DNA from: Karalla daura
Lineage: Eukaryota; Chordata; Actinopteri; Chaetodontiformes; Leiognathidae
Length of the DNA stretch: 64,000 nucleotides
Direction: 5' to 3'
NCBI GenBank assembly: GCA_029224185.1
Contig: CM055201.1
Location: 1,433,671-1,497,670, forward strand
In this document: positions 11,801-21,131 of the stretch, one piece after another
Numbering within the stretch: the first letter of the stretch is position 1
Layout: each line of letters opens with the position of its first letter
Program-made: the position numbers and the translations under genes
Notes under the pieces: model-generated
What the model was told of the DNA's origin: nothing
The model's input: only the letters and a program-made list of their open reading frames with translations
Database searches by the model: none

Positions 11801-14800
11801 GCTGGATCCAGGACTCCGTCCTTCTACCCGACTCTTCTCACTGCAGTTCCTCCAGCCTTCTACTCTGGACTGATACAACTTTTGATTTATTTATATTCTG
11901 AACTGTTTGCCATCAGTACCATTTTTTGCTTGTGCCTGCCTGTCTGACCTGGGTGAGGATCCCCTCCTCTGTCTCTCACCCTGTGGTTTTTCCCCTTTTT
12001 CCCTGTCAGGGTTTTTCTTGGGAGTTGCTCACCTTAGCGAGGGTCTAAGGACAGGGGTTTTACACTATATACACATTGTTGCTCTCTCAGTAAAGTGCCC
12101 TGAGATAACAGCTGTTATGAAATGGCACTTAAAACAAATAAAGTTGAGTTGAGTTGAGAACGAGAGGGTCATATCCCTCCGCCTTCGGGTGGGGGGCAGG
12201 TCTCTAAGTGTTGTTTTGGTTTATGGGCTGAACAGCAGTGCAGAGTACCCGGAGTTCTTGGAGTCCCTGGGAGGAGTACTGGAACGTGCTCCAACTGGAA
12301 ACTCCATCGTTCTGCTGGGAGACTTCAATGCTCATGTGGGCAACGACAGTGTAGCCTGGTCCCCGATCTGACACCAAGACACCAAGACACCCTAGGCCAG
12401 GTCAGATAACATGACTACAAAGTTTATCATTGACCTCCGGCCAGATCCCAAGGGAGGTTGGAGACATGGAGTCCGAGTGGACCATGTTCTACACCTCCAT
12501 TGTAGACACGGCTGTTCAAAGCTGTGGCCGTAAGGCGGACACTGGAAGTGAGGGATGCCGTCAAGCTGAAGAAGTAGTCCTATCGAGCCTGGTTGGCTCG
12601 GGGGACTCCTGAAACAGCTGACGGATACCGACAGGCCAAACGGATGGCAGCTCAAGCAGTCGCAGAAGCAAAATCTCAGGTCTGGGAAAAGTTCAGGGAG
12701 GCCTCGAAGAAATTCTGGCGAACCGTCCAGCGCCTCAGGAGGGGGAAGCATTGCTCCACCAATACTGTTTACAGTGGTAGTAGATAGCTGTCGACCTCGA
12801 CTGGGGACATTGTCGGGCGGTGGAAAGAATACTTTGAGGATCTCCTCAATCCCACTGACACACCTTCCTTAGAAGAAGCAGAGGCTGAGGACCCAGAGGT
12901 TGACTCATTCATCACCCAAGCTGAAGTCAGTGAGGTAGTACGGAAGCTGCCCAGTGGCAAGGCTCCGGGGGTGGATGAGACCCGCCCTGAGTATCTCTAG
13001 CGCGTGGTAGTCTGGAACAGTGCCCCTGGAGTGGCAGATCGGGACGGTGACTGGTGCAGAAGCTTGGTTTGCATTGCTGGCAGTAAGTCTGACCTGTTCC
13101 CGGTAAATGTAGGCCTCAAGACAAAGCTGCCTGTTGTCACCGATTCAATTCATTATTTTTCTGGAACTAGAATTTCAGCACTTCCAAGTTTGAGGCCATG
13201 TTTCTCGACTGGATAAAGGTGGCTTGCCCACTTCACGTCTGGCTCCTCTCCACATTGAGAGGAGCCAGATGAGGTGGCTCCGGCATCTGTACCAGATCCC
13301 TCCTGGATGCCTCCCTAGGGAGGTGCTCGAGGCATGTCCCACCGGGAGGAGACCCAGAGGAAGACCCAGGACACACTGGAGTGACTATGTCACCCGGCTG
13401 GCCTGGGAATGCCTCGGGATCCTCCCGGAAGAGCTGGAGGAAGTGTCCAGTGAGAGGGAGGTCTGGGCATGAAGATGGTAGACGATTTGACGATTCTGAC
13501 TCAGAACTGCTAACCTGCAAACTAGCTGAACTAAACATGTGGTACAATGTAAGTATTCGAAGATGGGTTGTGTTCACTGACCTGGAAAAGATATTTTAAT
13601 GTGGTATACCTTTTATACTGGTATACTATTTGTTTTCTTTGTGATTGTCAACATGTAATCTGACTGTTGAGAATAAATCCTGCAGTTAAAGATGCTGGAC
13701 AATAAAAATTTCTGTCTCTTTGTTTTAGCATTCAGTGGCAGAAGTGGTTATTACGACCCTCGCTGGTACCCCTCGGACAGGAGGGTTACAGTACGTGTGT
13801 GTGTGTGTGTGTACTGGGCTACCGGCTTGCTGCAGGCCCCATCGCCTCGGTCCAGGCTGCTGCTGCTGCTGCTGTCCTGGAGGAGGCCTGAGGCAGACCA
13901 GGACTTCTCCTGTTCTTCCTCAGCAGAGCTGTTCCCCAGTAACTTACACCACTGCTCCAAGCGCTCCTGCTTCTCTTCCTCTGTGGGCCACATCACGAGA
14001 GACAACATTAGAGAGACGGCTGTGATTGTATTGCTTTTAACCACAAAGACGTGTACACTACTTAATCAGAGCTCGTTACTTCTCTGTGTGTCTTCTTTGT
14101 ATTTCTTCATGTCCTCATTGTAGTAACACAGCCTCAGAAAATCCTCCAAAAAGAGCTCCTTCACTTCAAACTGCCTTCCTTTGACTACAAACAAGAGAGG
14201 CGGTCTTCATTCATGAAGGGTTAGGACAAAATGAACATCTGCCTGTGTTTCAGTTCATGCTAACCAATCGTGAATGCATTTATTAAAGCAGTCATTTTAC
14301 ATGTGCCTCAAAGGTCCTTTTAATTGAAACGGAACTACATTTTCAGGGAATAATTTCTGCACAACACGTATTTTCTGATAAATGTAGAGAAGAAAGTCGC
14401 AGGGGAGTTGTTACTACTACATTCAGCCAGATGAGCTCAAGACAGATAATACCAGCCCATATTCACCTCAGACGTGTTCTTACAACTATGTATACGCTAG
14501 CTGTAGACACTGAACATTTCCAATGGCTTTTAGTTTGTCTTACGTTTGATAATGGGGCAGGAGCCAAAGTACTGGAGGAACAGGTCCACATCCAGAGCTG
14601 CGCTGGCCAGGATCAGCTTCAGCGTGGGGATCTTCTGCAGCAGCTTCCTCATCTTAGTGAGCAGTAAGTCGGTGAGGCCTTCCCGCTCATGCACCTCATC
14701 CTGTTCAGACACAGACATCTTATTACCAGACCTTAGATGTGTTGTCACACTCGTCTTCGAGGGTCACCTCCATGCTTCAAATAGTTGCTGTTCTGACATG

Positions 14801-17800
14801 ATGTGTCCTTTAGAATTCACAGACTTGATGCTCACCACAATGACGTGTGTGACTGTGGTCAAGATGGCGTCTCCCACCATCAGCGTCCTCAAAAACATCC
14901 CGCTGGTGCAAAACGTCAGCAGAGTCTTGGGGGAGACCCTAAAGTGTCCAGGTTCAACCAAAAAAAAACGTATTTTTATGAACATTTTGGAAATGCAATT
15001 TTAAAAGACTTTACAAGGTCAATAATAAAAAAAACAGACCCTGATTTACTGTTGGGGACAAAAATGTCCAGAAAAAATCAATAATCATCTGTCCTGTATT
15101 AAATTAGCATGAACGATATTCAAAATCCTGAAAATTGATTCAATATCCGGTCATGTTGATCAGAACTGATTTTAACGGAACATTTTACAGTAAATTAACA
15201 GTAAATATCAGGAAATTCCAGGGTCTCATGTTGAGCAGATAACTGATTCTCCGATTTAAATTCCAATTCCTCTGTGTTCCTGTGTGTTCTATTCAACTGA
15301 ATTCTAAGTTAACTTAATAATAACTGGCTCATGTAGCTCGTCCCTGAATTCCATGAGATGCTCCCAGAGAGGATTTTGAGGGTCTGGTTTAGAGTACCTG
15401 TTCTCCAGTCGGACATGATAGCCCACGGTGTGGCCCACGCTCTCCCCCCTCTCTGCTGCCACTCTCTCTGCCACAGCGATGGCAGCCAGGCGTCTGGGCT
15501 GAGTGCAAAAGATCCTGCACGGCTCGTTATTCCTGCAGCACTCATCCAGTAGAAACTGTGGGACCTAGAAAGAAAAATCAAAAACAATGACCCCGGATTG
15601 CCTCTGCTGAGCACAGGGCAGTTCCCATACCACATGACAGATACCCAAGACGAGGAGATTTATAGTTACTGTGTATTTGTCACACCTGTGTGGTTTTTCC
15701 AGAGCCCGTCTCTCCCACCACCAGCACCACTCTGTTTTGCCGGACGGCCTGGATGATTTCCACCTGCTGCTCAGAAACAGGCAGGGAGCGTCGGAAGCTG
15801 TCCAACTCGGATGGACGTCTCTCCGGAGGCACCATGGGTATGCCATTGTTTAAGCAGCCACCTGTCCTCTTCTGATTATCTGTGGGAGGGAACCAAGACC
15901 CATGAATACCTTTTTTTTTACACTGAGACACTCCAGGTTGATTTGTGCCTGTAAAGGTTCCAAGTCATCCAGGTCATATAGCCTTTTGGAGATAAAAAAC
16001 AAGAGCAAGTGGATTTCTGTTCATTTTTGAACAGAAGTTCCTGACTTAACAGAAAATTGGGTTGTTTTTGTTTTTATCACTTTAGGACTGCTGGTAGTCT
16101 TGGCACCCTAAGGATTCAAAGCCCAAATACTAGAACAGAGTTCACGTTATGTGTCACACACCGGCAGCAGCTGGGTCAAACTAGACCTAGAGACGGTAGG
16201 TGCAGATGTCTGCTGTTTTTGTGTAAAATGAAAGGAAGTTTTATGGGATCCTAGGTCAGAGACATGTTTACATTTTTCTCTGATAATAATAAAATTAAGT
16301 ACAGCCAGAAGTCAGACATTGTTGACCCTAGAGAATGTAGGAGCAAGATGCTGAACTGTACATGTATGTGAGATAAAACAGGGGAGCATGCCCACAGAGT
16401 GTGATGTTGAGTCTCAACAAGCCTTTTTAGCATCTGACATCTTGGGACTCCAATGCACTTCCCCCATTTATTATTATTATTATTATTATTACATATTACT
16501 ATTAAATCAGTCGCCACACCAGAAATGAGCTTGTTGTGACTAATTTACTCATGCATTTATAGATACTAGGGCTGTACAATATTTAGAGAAACATGCATTA
16601 TGCGAAACATGTTGTCAAGTATTGCAAGCCAAGCCAAGCAGGCACAAAAGTGGGGGGTGGAGATTTAGGGTGGCAGGACTACTCTGATCGGCCAAATATA
16701 TATAAAATAGCATTCTTGACTATTCAGGCAGTCTTTGCAATATGTCAGACATGTTGATACAGCAATAAAGGTTAATATGGGATATGTTGTGCAACCCTAA
16801 TAGTTACTTGTTTATTTCATTGTGCAAGCAATATTAAGAGGAATAGAACTTGTCAAGGTATAATAACTTGCTATACCGAGATAAATGCATGACGCCATGC
16901 CTCAAACTCACTGCAGTCAGAACTCACCAGACGCTGCAGCTTTGGATCTGCCACTTTGGTTGCTGGGCTCTGGGTCCACATGCCCCTGCAGCAGGCTACG
17001 GATGACACAGTGAATTGTGAGATCGCATGAGAGTGCAGGTGACACAATGTTTGTCAGAACCATCCTTCTTCCTCAGGTTGAGGAAGCGATTCCACCCCTT
17101 CTGAAAGAGCAGAGCAGTCATGTGAAAGGTCAAAGAATCGCAGAATGTACCTCTTAATTCATGACTTTATATATTCTTTATGCAAAATGGTGACTTGAAT
17201 GAGAAAGAGAAAATCACCTGTTGATCATCCTTGTAATTTAGTCGATCACTAATAAGACTCAGTTAACTTTTAATACACAAACCCGTGAGATCTGAGAATT
17301 ACATTTTACTCAAATTGAGTGAAGACAATGTCTGTGTCTTCAGGATAATCTTTAGAAGAATAAGAACTAAGCTGCCGAAAAATACACTTGATGAGAAACT
17401 GGAAGACTCAGCCTCAACCTTAAGTGAAAGTTTAGATACGATAGATATACAATAGAACGATATTTTACAATAAATATTTATTTCTAGAATGCGGTTCATC
17501 CACGTTGCATGGCTAGATCCAACTGACTTAACAAGATGTACCACTCAGATCCTTCTCAAACACAGCTCCTTGGTGGTAAAACTTACTGTTGGCTCTTTGA
17601 AACGGAACCCATGGACCGGGCCATGCGACGGACAAACGCCCTCTCCGTGCCGCTTAAGGAGGAAGGAGACTCCATCTCTTTACAGTAAGGGGAAGGTTAA
17701 TATTATTTTCCATCATCATCATTGTTCATTATTTATCATTATTATTATTTATCTTACATAATAAAACAGTGAAAACAGTTGATACCTTTCTCGTCGCTGC

Positions 17801-17906
17801 ATGGAAACCTCTCATTTGTGAGGTTCACCGCTATCTCGAACTCTTCATCGATGTGGATATCTTTCAGGTCACAGGAGGAACCGCGTGTTGATGCGTTCGT
17901 GCTCAT
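4210..17906 (-). CDS. ythdc2: ythdc2-like m6A-reader DExH RNA helicase (27 exons, 3' end outside window)
   Basis: Exons, in transcript order: 17906-17786, 17677-17587, 17100-16928, 15879-15686, 15564-15398, 14938-14836, 14700-14544, 14178-14080, 13980-13823, 10477-10342, 10248-10122, 9969-9904, 9216-9038, 8956-8863, 8151-8064, 7965-7885, 7779-7697, 7606-7501, 7341-7222, 7143-6871, 6379-6253, 6152-5953, 5790-5622, 5459-5368, 5237-5118, 4810-4668, 4357-4210. They total 3,615 nt, or 1,205 codons, against about 1,430 residues in human YTHDC2. All introns are GT-AG, and exons 4-27 join in phase. Domain order is R3H, DEAH helicase domain 1, an ankyrin insert, helicase domain 2, HA2/OB-like region, then a Ser-rich linker. 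The YTH domain is not found below 4,210. YTHDC2 is known as an m6A-binding 3'-5' RNA helicase needed for meiotic entry. Exon 3 is frame-disturbed and motif VI is degenerate, so this copy may be failing or mis-assembled. Confidence 0.9.
5953..7341 (-). CDS. ythdc2: ythdc2 exons 19-22: helicase C-terminal (HA2/OB-like)
   Basis: Exon 19 (7341-7222) encodes LCLQTRLLAPSSCPLADFL. Exon 20 (7143-6871) encodes DLGCRLADLPLEPHLGKMVL and PILTIACTLAYRDPF, the most conserved part of the HA2 domain. Exon 21 (6379-6253) encodes the WQRARADGFERSFCEENF block. Exon 22 (6152-5953) encodes IRDVNLNSENWAVVKAALVA and the OB-like region. All four are in phase and closely match the family, with no stop codons. A CA microsatellite (6478-6507) lies in intron 20. 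Confidence 0.92.
7434..7494. repeat. ythdc2: (GT)n/(GC)n microsatellite next to a splice donor
   Basis: About 28 GT units followed by GCGCGCGC. In the ythdc2 transcript this is (GC)n(AC)n beginning within ten bases of the exon 18 donor. Such CA-rich tracts can bind hnRNP L and alter splicing. That is known biology, not shown for this site. Confidence 0.95.
7501..7779 (-). CDS. ythdc2: ythdc2 exons 17-18: degenerate helicase motif VI
   Basis: Exon 17 (7779-7697) encodes SVSNISMLKSGWIPKASA and ends LKRKE plus AA. Exon 18 (7606-7501) begins A, GCT and continues AGCCKPGICFHLFSRLRF. Joined, the protein reads KRKEKAGCCKPGICF where human YTHDC2 has QRKGRAGRCRPGICF. Length and frame are kept, but Gln, Gly and both Arg of the QRxGRAGR motif are replaced. 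Those arginines act as arginine fingers in DEAH helicases. The splice donor AA|GTATAC is weak, and a GT/AC microsatellite (7434-7494) begins next to the exon 18 donor. A different donor choice does not restore the motif. Confidence 0.8.
7885..8956 (-). CDS. ythdc2: ythdc2 exons 14-16: RecA2 motifs IV and V
   Basis: Exon 14 (8956-8863) encodes GAVLIFLPGYNDIVSLRDRI. Exon 15 (8151-8064) encodes YQVFAVHSNMQILDHKKAM. Exon 16 (7965-7885) encodes motif V, VLSTNIAETSISINDVVFVI, ending SGKVKE. All residues expected for coupling ATP hydrolysis to RNA movement are in place in these exons. Intron 14 contains a solo LTR (8183-8774) and a short GT/TA microsatellite near 8808-8842, 20 bp past the exon 14 donor. 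Confidence 0.92.
8183..8774 (+). mobile_element. solo LTR (family 1) with ACATG target duplication
   Basis: A 592-bp segment begins TGTCACAGCC and ends GCCGTAACA, flanked on both sides by the 5-bp direct repeat ACATG (8178-8182 and 8775-8779). TG...CA ends and a 5-bp duplication are hallmarks of LTR retrotransposon insertion. An ATTAAA signal lies near 8690. With no internal coding region it is a solo LTR left by recombination. It sits in ythdc2 intron 14, antisense to the gene. Confidence 0.85.
9038..10477 (-). CDS. ythdc2: ythdc2 exons 10-13: ankyrin insert
   Basis: Exon 10 (10477-10342) gives LAPWLVKEMDSCMDAIV. Exon 11 (10248-10122) gives DYRHSETGFTPLMVAAGRGF and QLLNIGADIN, a clear ankyrin repeat. 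Exon 12 (9969-9904) adds TALEFATNFQQTEAVDLL, a second one. Exon 13 (9216-9038) has ELSAEEQELLRLYHHGFDDE and DLIMELLHNIC. YTHDC2 is unusual in having ankyrin repeats inserted inside the helicase core, which bind the XRN1 exonuclease in mammals, and the arrangement is preserved here. The exon 13 start could be 3 nt earlier (CAG), in frame either way. Confidence 0.9.
10690..13490 (+). mobile_element. degraded APE-type LINE copy, interrupted by an L2
   Basis: The left part (10690-11345) carries the 5' block CCACCTTATCGTGGTGGAG and an endonuclease remnant (GSGTKLLEKGWTLYYSG-like). After the nested L2 (11346-12156) the endonuclease resumes with RSLSVVLVYGLNSSAEYPEF and LLGDFNAHVGNDS, then decays. 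Later pieces include YFEDLLNPTDTP, SGKAPGVDETRPEYL and the C-terminal GRRPRGRPRTHWSDYVTRLA near 13330-13410. Most of the reverse transcriptase is missing. It lies in ythdc2 intron 9, antisense to the gene. The clade is not assigned. A second copy of the same family is at 50.26-52.15 kb. Confidence 0.8.
11346..12156 (+). mobile_element. 5'-truncated L2 LINE nested in the other LINE
   Basis: This is the 3' end of an L2-type LINE, closely similar to 34640-35530 in this window. It includes the GGCCCTCTG...AACTATTAACCAG segment, a C/T-rich region and the tail AAATAAAGTTGAGTTGAGTT. It is flanked by AGAAC (11341-11345 and 12157-12161), a probable 5-bp target duplication, and splits the endonuclease reading of the host LINE. 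L2 3' ends commonly finish in short tandem repeats like this (GTTGA)n tail. Confidence 0.85.
13823..14178 (-). CDS. ythdc2: ythdc2 exons 8-9: linker after RecA1
   Basis: Exon 8 (14178-14080) reads RQFEVKELFLEDFLR (human RPFEVKEMFLEDILR). Exon 9 (13980-13823) is a Glu/Gln/Ser-rich linker, KEEKQERLEQW and a run of six serines from an AGC repeat, ending AAGCCG|GTAGCC. The region corresponds to the long variable insertion between helicase domain 1 and the ankyrin repeats. A short GT microsatellite lies immediately past the donor, at 13793-13812. Assignment of exon 9 rests on phase, position and composition rather than on close similarity. Confidence 0.75.
14544..14938 (-). CDS. ythdc2: ythdc2 exons 6-7: DEVH box and motif III
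   Basis: Exon 6 (14938-14836) encodes VSPKTLLTFCTSGMFLRTLM and ends HVIV. Exon 7 (14700-14544) opens with the motif II residues DEVHE, followed by LLLTKMRKLLQ, motif III SAALDVDLFLQYFGSCP. The Walker B/DEVH acidic residues for Mg-ATP are intact. Human YTHDC2 has the same DEVH variant of the DEAH box. The stretch between exons 7 and 8 is an ordinary intron of about 360 bp. Confidence 0.9.
15398..15879 (-). CDS. ythdc2: ythdc2 exons 4-5: helicase motifs I and Ia
   Basis: Exon 4 (15879-15686) carries LNNGIP, a Ser/Glu-rich linker, SFRRSLPV and the Walker A motif GETGSGKTTQ, all intact. Exon 5 (15564-15398) carries VPQFLLDE, the motif Ia block TQPRRLAAIAVAERVA and GYHVRLE. These bind ATP and the RNA backbone in DEAH helicases. 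The exon junctions are phase 1 in, phase 0 between and phase 2 out. No stop codon or odd residue is seen in this part of the domain. Confidence 0.9.
16469..16494. repeat. (ATT)n microsatellite
   Basis: About eight ATT units in ythdc2 intron 3. The surrounding 15.9-16.9 kb is AT-rich intron with no exon recognised. Confidence 0.9.
16928..17100 (-). pseudogene. ythdc2: ythdc2 exon 3, apparently frame-disrupted
   Basis: The 173-nt length fits the flanking phases (phase 2 in, phase 1 out), yet family similarity is in two frames. The first 73 nt read KGWNRFLNLRKKDGSD in frame 1 (human KGANRYLTVKKKDGSE). The remainder reads CDLTIHCVIRSLLQG in frame 2 (human CNLTH...AVRSLIQ). Joined to exon 2 as spliced, the message would hit TGA about ten codons into the exon. 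One missing base at the acceptor plus one extra base near 17,028 would explain this. Both could be assembly errors or true lesions. Confidence 0.65.
17587..17906 (-). CDS. ythdc2: ythdc2 exons 1-2: start codon and R3H region
   Basis: Exon 1 (17906-17786) starts at an ATG giving MSTNAS and contains the family block LKDIHIDEEFEIAVNL (human LKDIRIDEEVKIAVN). It ends in phase 1 at AAAG|GTATCA. Exon 2 (17677-17587) continues EMESPSSLSGTERAF and ends at CAACA|GTAAGT. R3H domains are named for Arg-x3-His, which in YTHDC2 is R-A-F-I-H. Here the histidine is arginine (R-A-F-V-R), and the second copy near 48.6 kb has the same change. That weakens the predicted single-stranded nucleic-acid contact, if the domain works as in the family. 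The start choice fits the length of the family's conserved block and the second copy, which begins at the same point. Confidence 0.85.
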
Positions 17907-18524
17907 GGCTGGGTTTTGGGAGGCTCTGCTGGCATTCAACACGATATACAGCTACAAAACAACACCAGATGTCTACCTCAACCTCTCCCTCACTCATTTG
18001 TGGAACATAGTTGAAAGAACGACAAATCCAGCTGAATGTGGGATAAGCGCCCTCCTGTGGTCTATTGTGTGTATGGCTGAAAGGTCCTTGACTGAAGTAC
18101 ATCCTGATGGTTTGATCAGTAATAGATACTCCCTAATCTCTCCTTGAATCATTCCTCTGTGTTTCTATATAGCTCCATGTTCCATCTATCTGTGAATGTA
18201 TGTCTGTCAGTACATGTAGGATTTGTTGTTTGTTGTAGGTAGGTAGGTGGGTAGGTAGACAGACAGGTCGCAGGAATATGTTCGAAAAAGACTTTACTGG
18301 GTGACAGGTTGACAGCAGCATCATTTCTGTGTCACATATTAAACTGAATAAGTAATAAGTATCATAAGGTCAAATTGTGTTTTTTTTCCTTTTTTTTCTC
18401 ACGCATCATCATTGTTCTACTCTAAATAGATCATCTTGTTTCCTTTATTATTGTTGTTTTTCCTTAATTACATGATCAGATCATCTGTGTTATTGATGTC
18501 AGAGTGGCATAACCGCCCGGACAT

Positions 18525-18640
18525 CCGCACTGACATAATAAAGAGTAGACGCCGCATCGACCCCTACTGCCTATTGACGCTGACGAGCCGTGGGGCCGCC
18601 ATCTTGGAAAGGTCATTGGCTCGACTCTGTAATCTGTTTG
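18525..18640. repeat. dispersed repeat with CCGCCATCTTGG (YY1-like) motif
   Basis: The string GACATAATAAAGAGTAGACG followed by a GCCGCCATCTTGGAAAGG block recurs at 50055-50135 (duplicated locus) and, diverged, at 41485-41580. A similar CGCTGCCATATTGG occurs at 52331-52344. CCGCCATCTTG matches the known YY1 consensus. It lies about 690 bp upstream of the ythdc2 start codon, but because it belongs to a dispersed repeat a promoter role is only inference. Confidence 0.55.
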
Positions 18641-19751
18641 ACAGGCGTAATGACATGCCAGCGCAATTAAGTAATCATAACTCGCTGAATACTTTATCGC
18701 TTTTCACGAGTTTTTTTTGCTGCTAACATCATACGTGTAGTTTTGACACAGGACACATGGTTTGGCTTATATTAATATTCAAAATTGGCTTAAGAGTCAT
18801 AGAATATTCTGATATACGTTGTTTGGGATGCATGCTTGCACAATGCAGAAGCAGACAGAAGCAGTGCAAGTACTATTCATCTTGTTTAATGAGTTGAAAA
18901 ATCTAGAAACAATATCTGCAAAACAGTAATCTTTCAGGTGTTTTAGCCCATGCAAAACTGTCAAGAGGAACTTTGTAGATTGTAGAATCTACATTTTTAT
19001 TCTCTCACCACTTTGTTATCTGAAACTTCTGTCTGAAACACAAGATGAACACATCGTTCCTCTATAGCTGTAATGCACTGTAGGAACGACAAGCCCCATT
19101 CCAAGATGACCGGCACACCACTCTAGTGGACAGCAGCATGCGGCATGTGGCACGATGGGGCGGTTAGATATATATGTCTATGGAATAACTGTCCTGAAAC
19201 ATGTTATCCAATCACCATTGTCTGTCTTTATGGAGACCCAGTAAGCTGGCTTGATTGGTTAGGACTTCACGAGTCTCGGGGAAGGCCAAGCTATGCGTTT
19301 TGGTGTTAGCAGAATGATAGATAACAGAAGAGTGATAGCAGAATTGACCAATCACTGTTTGATTTTAAGTTAGCAGGAGAAAAACAAAAGCTTGTAGGCC
19401 TTCTTGAACTGCGAGGCAAAATCCCATTTTATTCTCTGTAGAGAATTAAGAAGGTGTTGTAGTGGAACTTGTGAAAACTGTGACATTTCTTTGACATCCA
19501 TATTCATTGCTTCATGCTTACAGTAATTGGGCATGGACAGGGATTTGCACCTCATTGCAACTTAAAAAAAGAGTCTTAATATAGATTTGTGTAACTTTTA
19601 CCTCATTGTGCATTTTTCAATGTGTGTATGGTTTGCTCTTAGCAACAAGGGCTGAAGTGAAGGCCCAGGTATAGTGCTCACAGTTCGTCACTGGTATTCA
19701 CTGCCTTCACTCTTTCTGTGCTGAAGTTGCAACCGGTGTGGATTAAAAGAA

Positions 19752-19882
19752 CATCTTGAAGATTGTGTCTAGAGCGCTTCAAAGAGCGAGAAAAGCACCT
19801 CTGAAAGCCTGACACCCTCTGCCCAGTGTGAAACGTAGAATGAGCCTTGTTTTGCTTTGCAGCAACTCTCCTCCAGTGAGAG
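19752..19882 (-). repeat. inverted-repeat partner of 26637-26760, exon-like
   Basis: About 125 bp here is the near-perfect reverse complement of 26637-26760. On the minus strand it reads EESCCKAKQGSFYVSHWAEG followed by VRLSE, and then a GT that could be a splice donor (CAGAG|GTGCTT). I do not recognise the peptide. It may be a captured exon or an unclassified transposon fragment. Confidence 0.6.
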
Positions 19883-19940
19883 AAGTATTATGGGCATCTG
19901 CCAGATTTGTTCCCAAATGAATGGCTTTTACAGAGTCGCA

Positions 19941-19974
19941 GTGTGTGTGTGTGTATGTGTGTGTGTGTGTGTAT

Positions 19975-20028
<54 letters not shown>
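19941..20028. repeat. long (GT)n microsatellite
   Basis: About 44 GT units with a few GTAT and GTCT interruptions. It gives false Val/Cys repeat peptides on the plus strand and His/Thr ones on the minus strand. Confidence 0.95.
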
Positions 20029-20032
<4 letters not shown>

Positions 20033-20109
20033 CACTTTCCATGGCCTGGTCTTGTTCTTGCACCATTGGCTGAACATGCGCCTGACCAAATGATCTGCAA
20101 GGCTGCGTT

Positions 20110-21020
20110 AGCGGGACAGCAGAGACTCAAAGTGACACGGAGATGACTGAGTGAAAATACTTCTTCTGGAACAACTGTGATTTACTGTATTACCTAAAGC
20201 CCATTTTGATGTCAATTTACTTTGAGGAACACATTATATATTTGGGTTCACATGTCAAAGGACCGGAGTAAAATTCGTCCAATGTGTTGCATGGTTCTAA
20301 GGTGTTTGTTGTTTTTCTGTCTGATTTGGATGTCTGAATGAATGTGCAACTTCAATATTTGAATCAAAATGAAACTTCAATATTTGCACTTTTGGTGTGT
20401 TTCTGTGACAGACTTTGAATGGTTTGAATACAATTTTCTGCTTCATGGTCTTTGCAAAAAAAAAAGTGGTTTGTTTGAAGAACATCAGCTTTGGTGTATT
20501 TGCATGTATTTTGTTGCACAATGAAAAGGCATATGTGGTTGCCTTTTGGAAATAAACAGAATTGTCTAGCATTTTTTTCTTTCAAGACTTTTTTTCTATT
20601 ATATAACAATTGGTATTATTACCCAAGGGGAAAATTTTGTTTTTCATGTCAAATTAATTTCCCTTTTATTGTCACTTATCATTCAACTAAAAAAAGGAAA
20701 AATAGACGTGAATAACATACTTGCATGTGCTACAAGGAAGAAAAAAATTTTTCCACCAGCATTTCCCCCCCCCCCTCTTTTGTTGGTTTCTTGCTTGTTT
20801 CAGCTCAGCTGGCAGTCTGGAGACACAGCACTCAACATGTCTAGTTTTGTGGATTCAAATCCAGAGCGGAGTGCTCGGCAAAACATATTATTACGATCAT
20901 TATTATTTTACTTGCCAAATTGACATGAAAAAGATAAATGTCCCATATACGCTTTCAAAGCTTGTCTCTAGAAGGAATGGTGGCAGACTGTCCGACCTGG
21001 AAACATACAGATCCTGGTTC
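20110..21020. repeat. segmental duplication, copy A (distal part)
   Basis: This AT-rich noncoding stretch recurs at about 53580-54290 with the same order of landmarks: GAAAATACTTCT, GATTTACTGTATTACCTAAA, GGAAATAAAC, and GCTTGTCTCTAGAA near the end. It extends the duplication that begins at ythdc2 exon 2 to more than 3 kb. A GGTTCGATTCC string near 21012 resembles a tRNA B box but no tRNA fold is present. Confidence 0.75.
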
Positions 21021-21131
21021 GATTCCTGAGCAGACTCAAACTCAGCTGACTGTCCCACTCCAAGTCCCTTGTCTCAGGAGGGATTGACAGCTTGGCAGAG
21101 CTTCTTGGTATCAGAGTAGATACATACATCC

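Larger units (their letters stand above)
17541..18830. repeat. segmental duplication, copy A (ythdc2 5' end and flank)
   Basis: The sequence from just beyond exon 2, through exon 1 and about 900 bp of upstream flank, recurs at 48557-50250 in the same orientation. Both copies share exons 1-2, the intron between them, a GTAG-rich run (18236-18260), a CATCATTGTTCTACTCT stretch and the GACACAGGACACAT stretch. Copy B is longer because it received a solo LTR. The extent was judged by eye. Confidence 0.85.

Noticed and set aside
20990..21030. A tRNA gene, from the B-box-like GGTTCGATTCC
   Set aside because: No matching A box, acceptor stem or anticodon arm could be folded. The same holds for GGTTCAATTCC near 23750.
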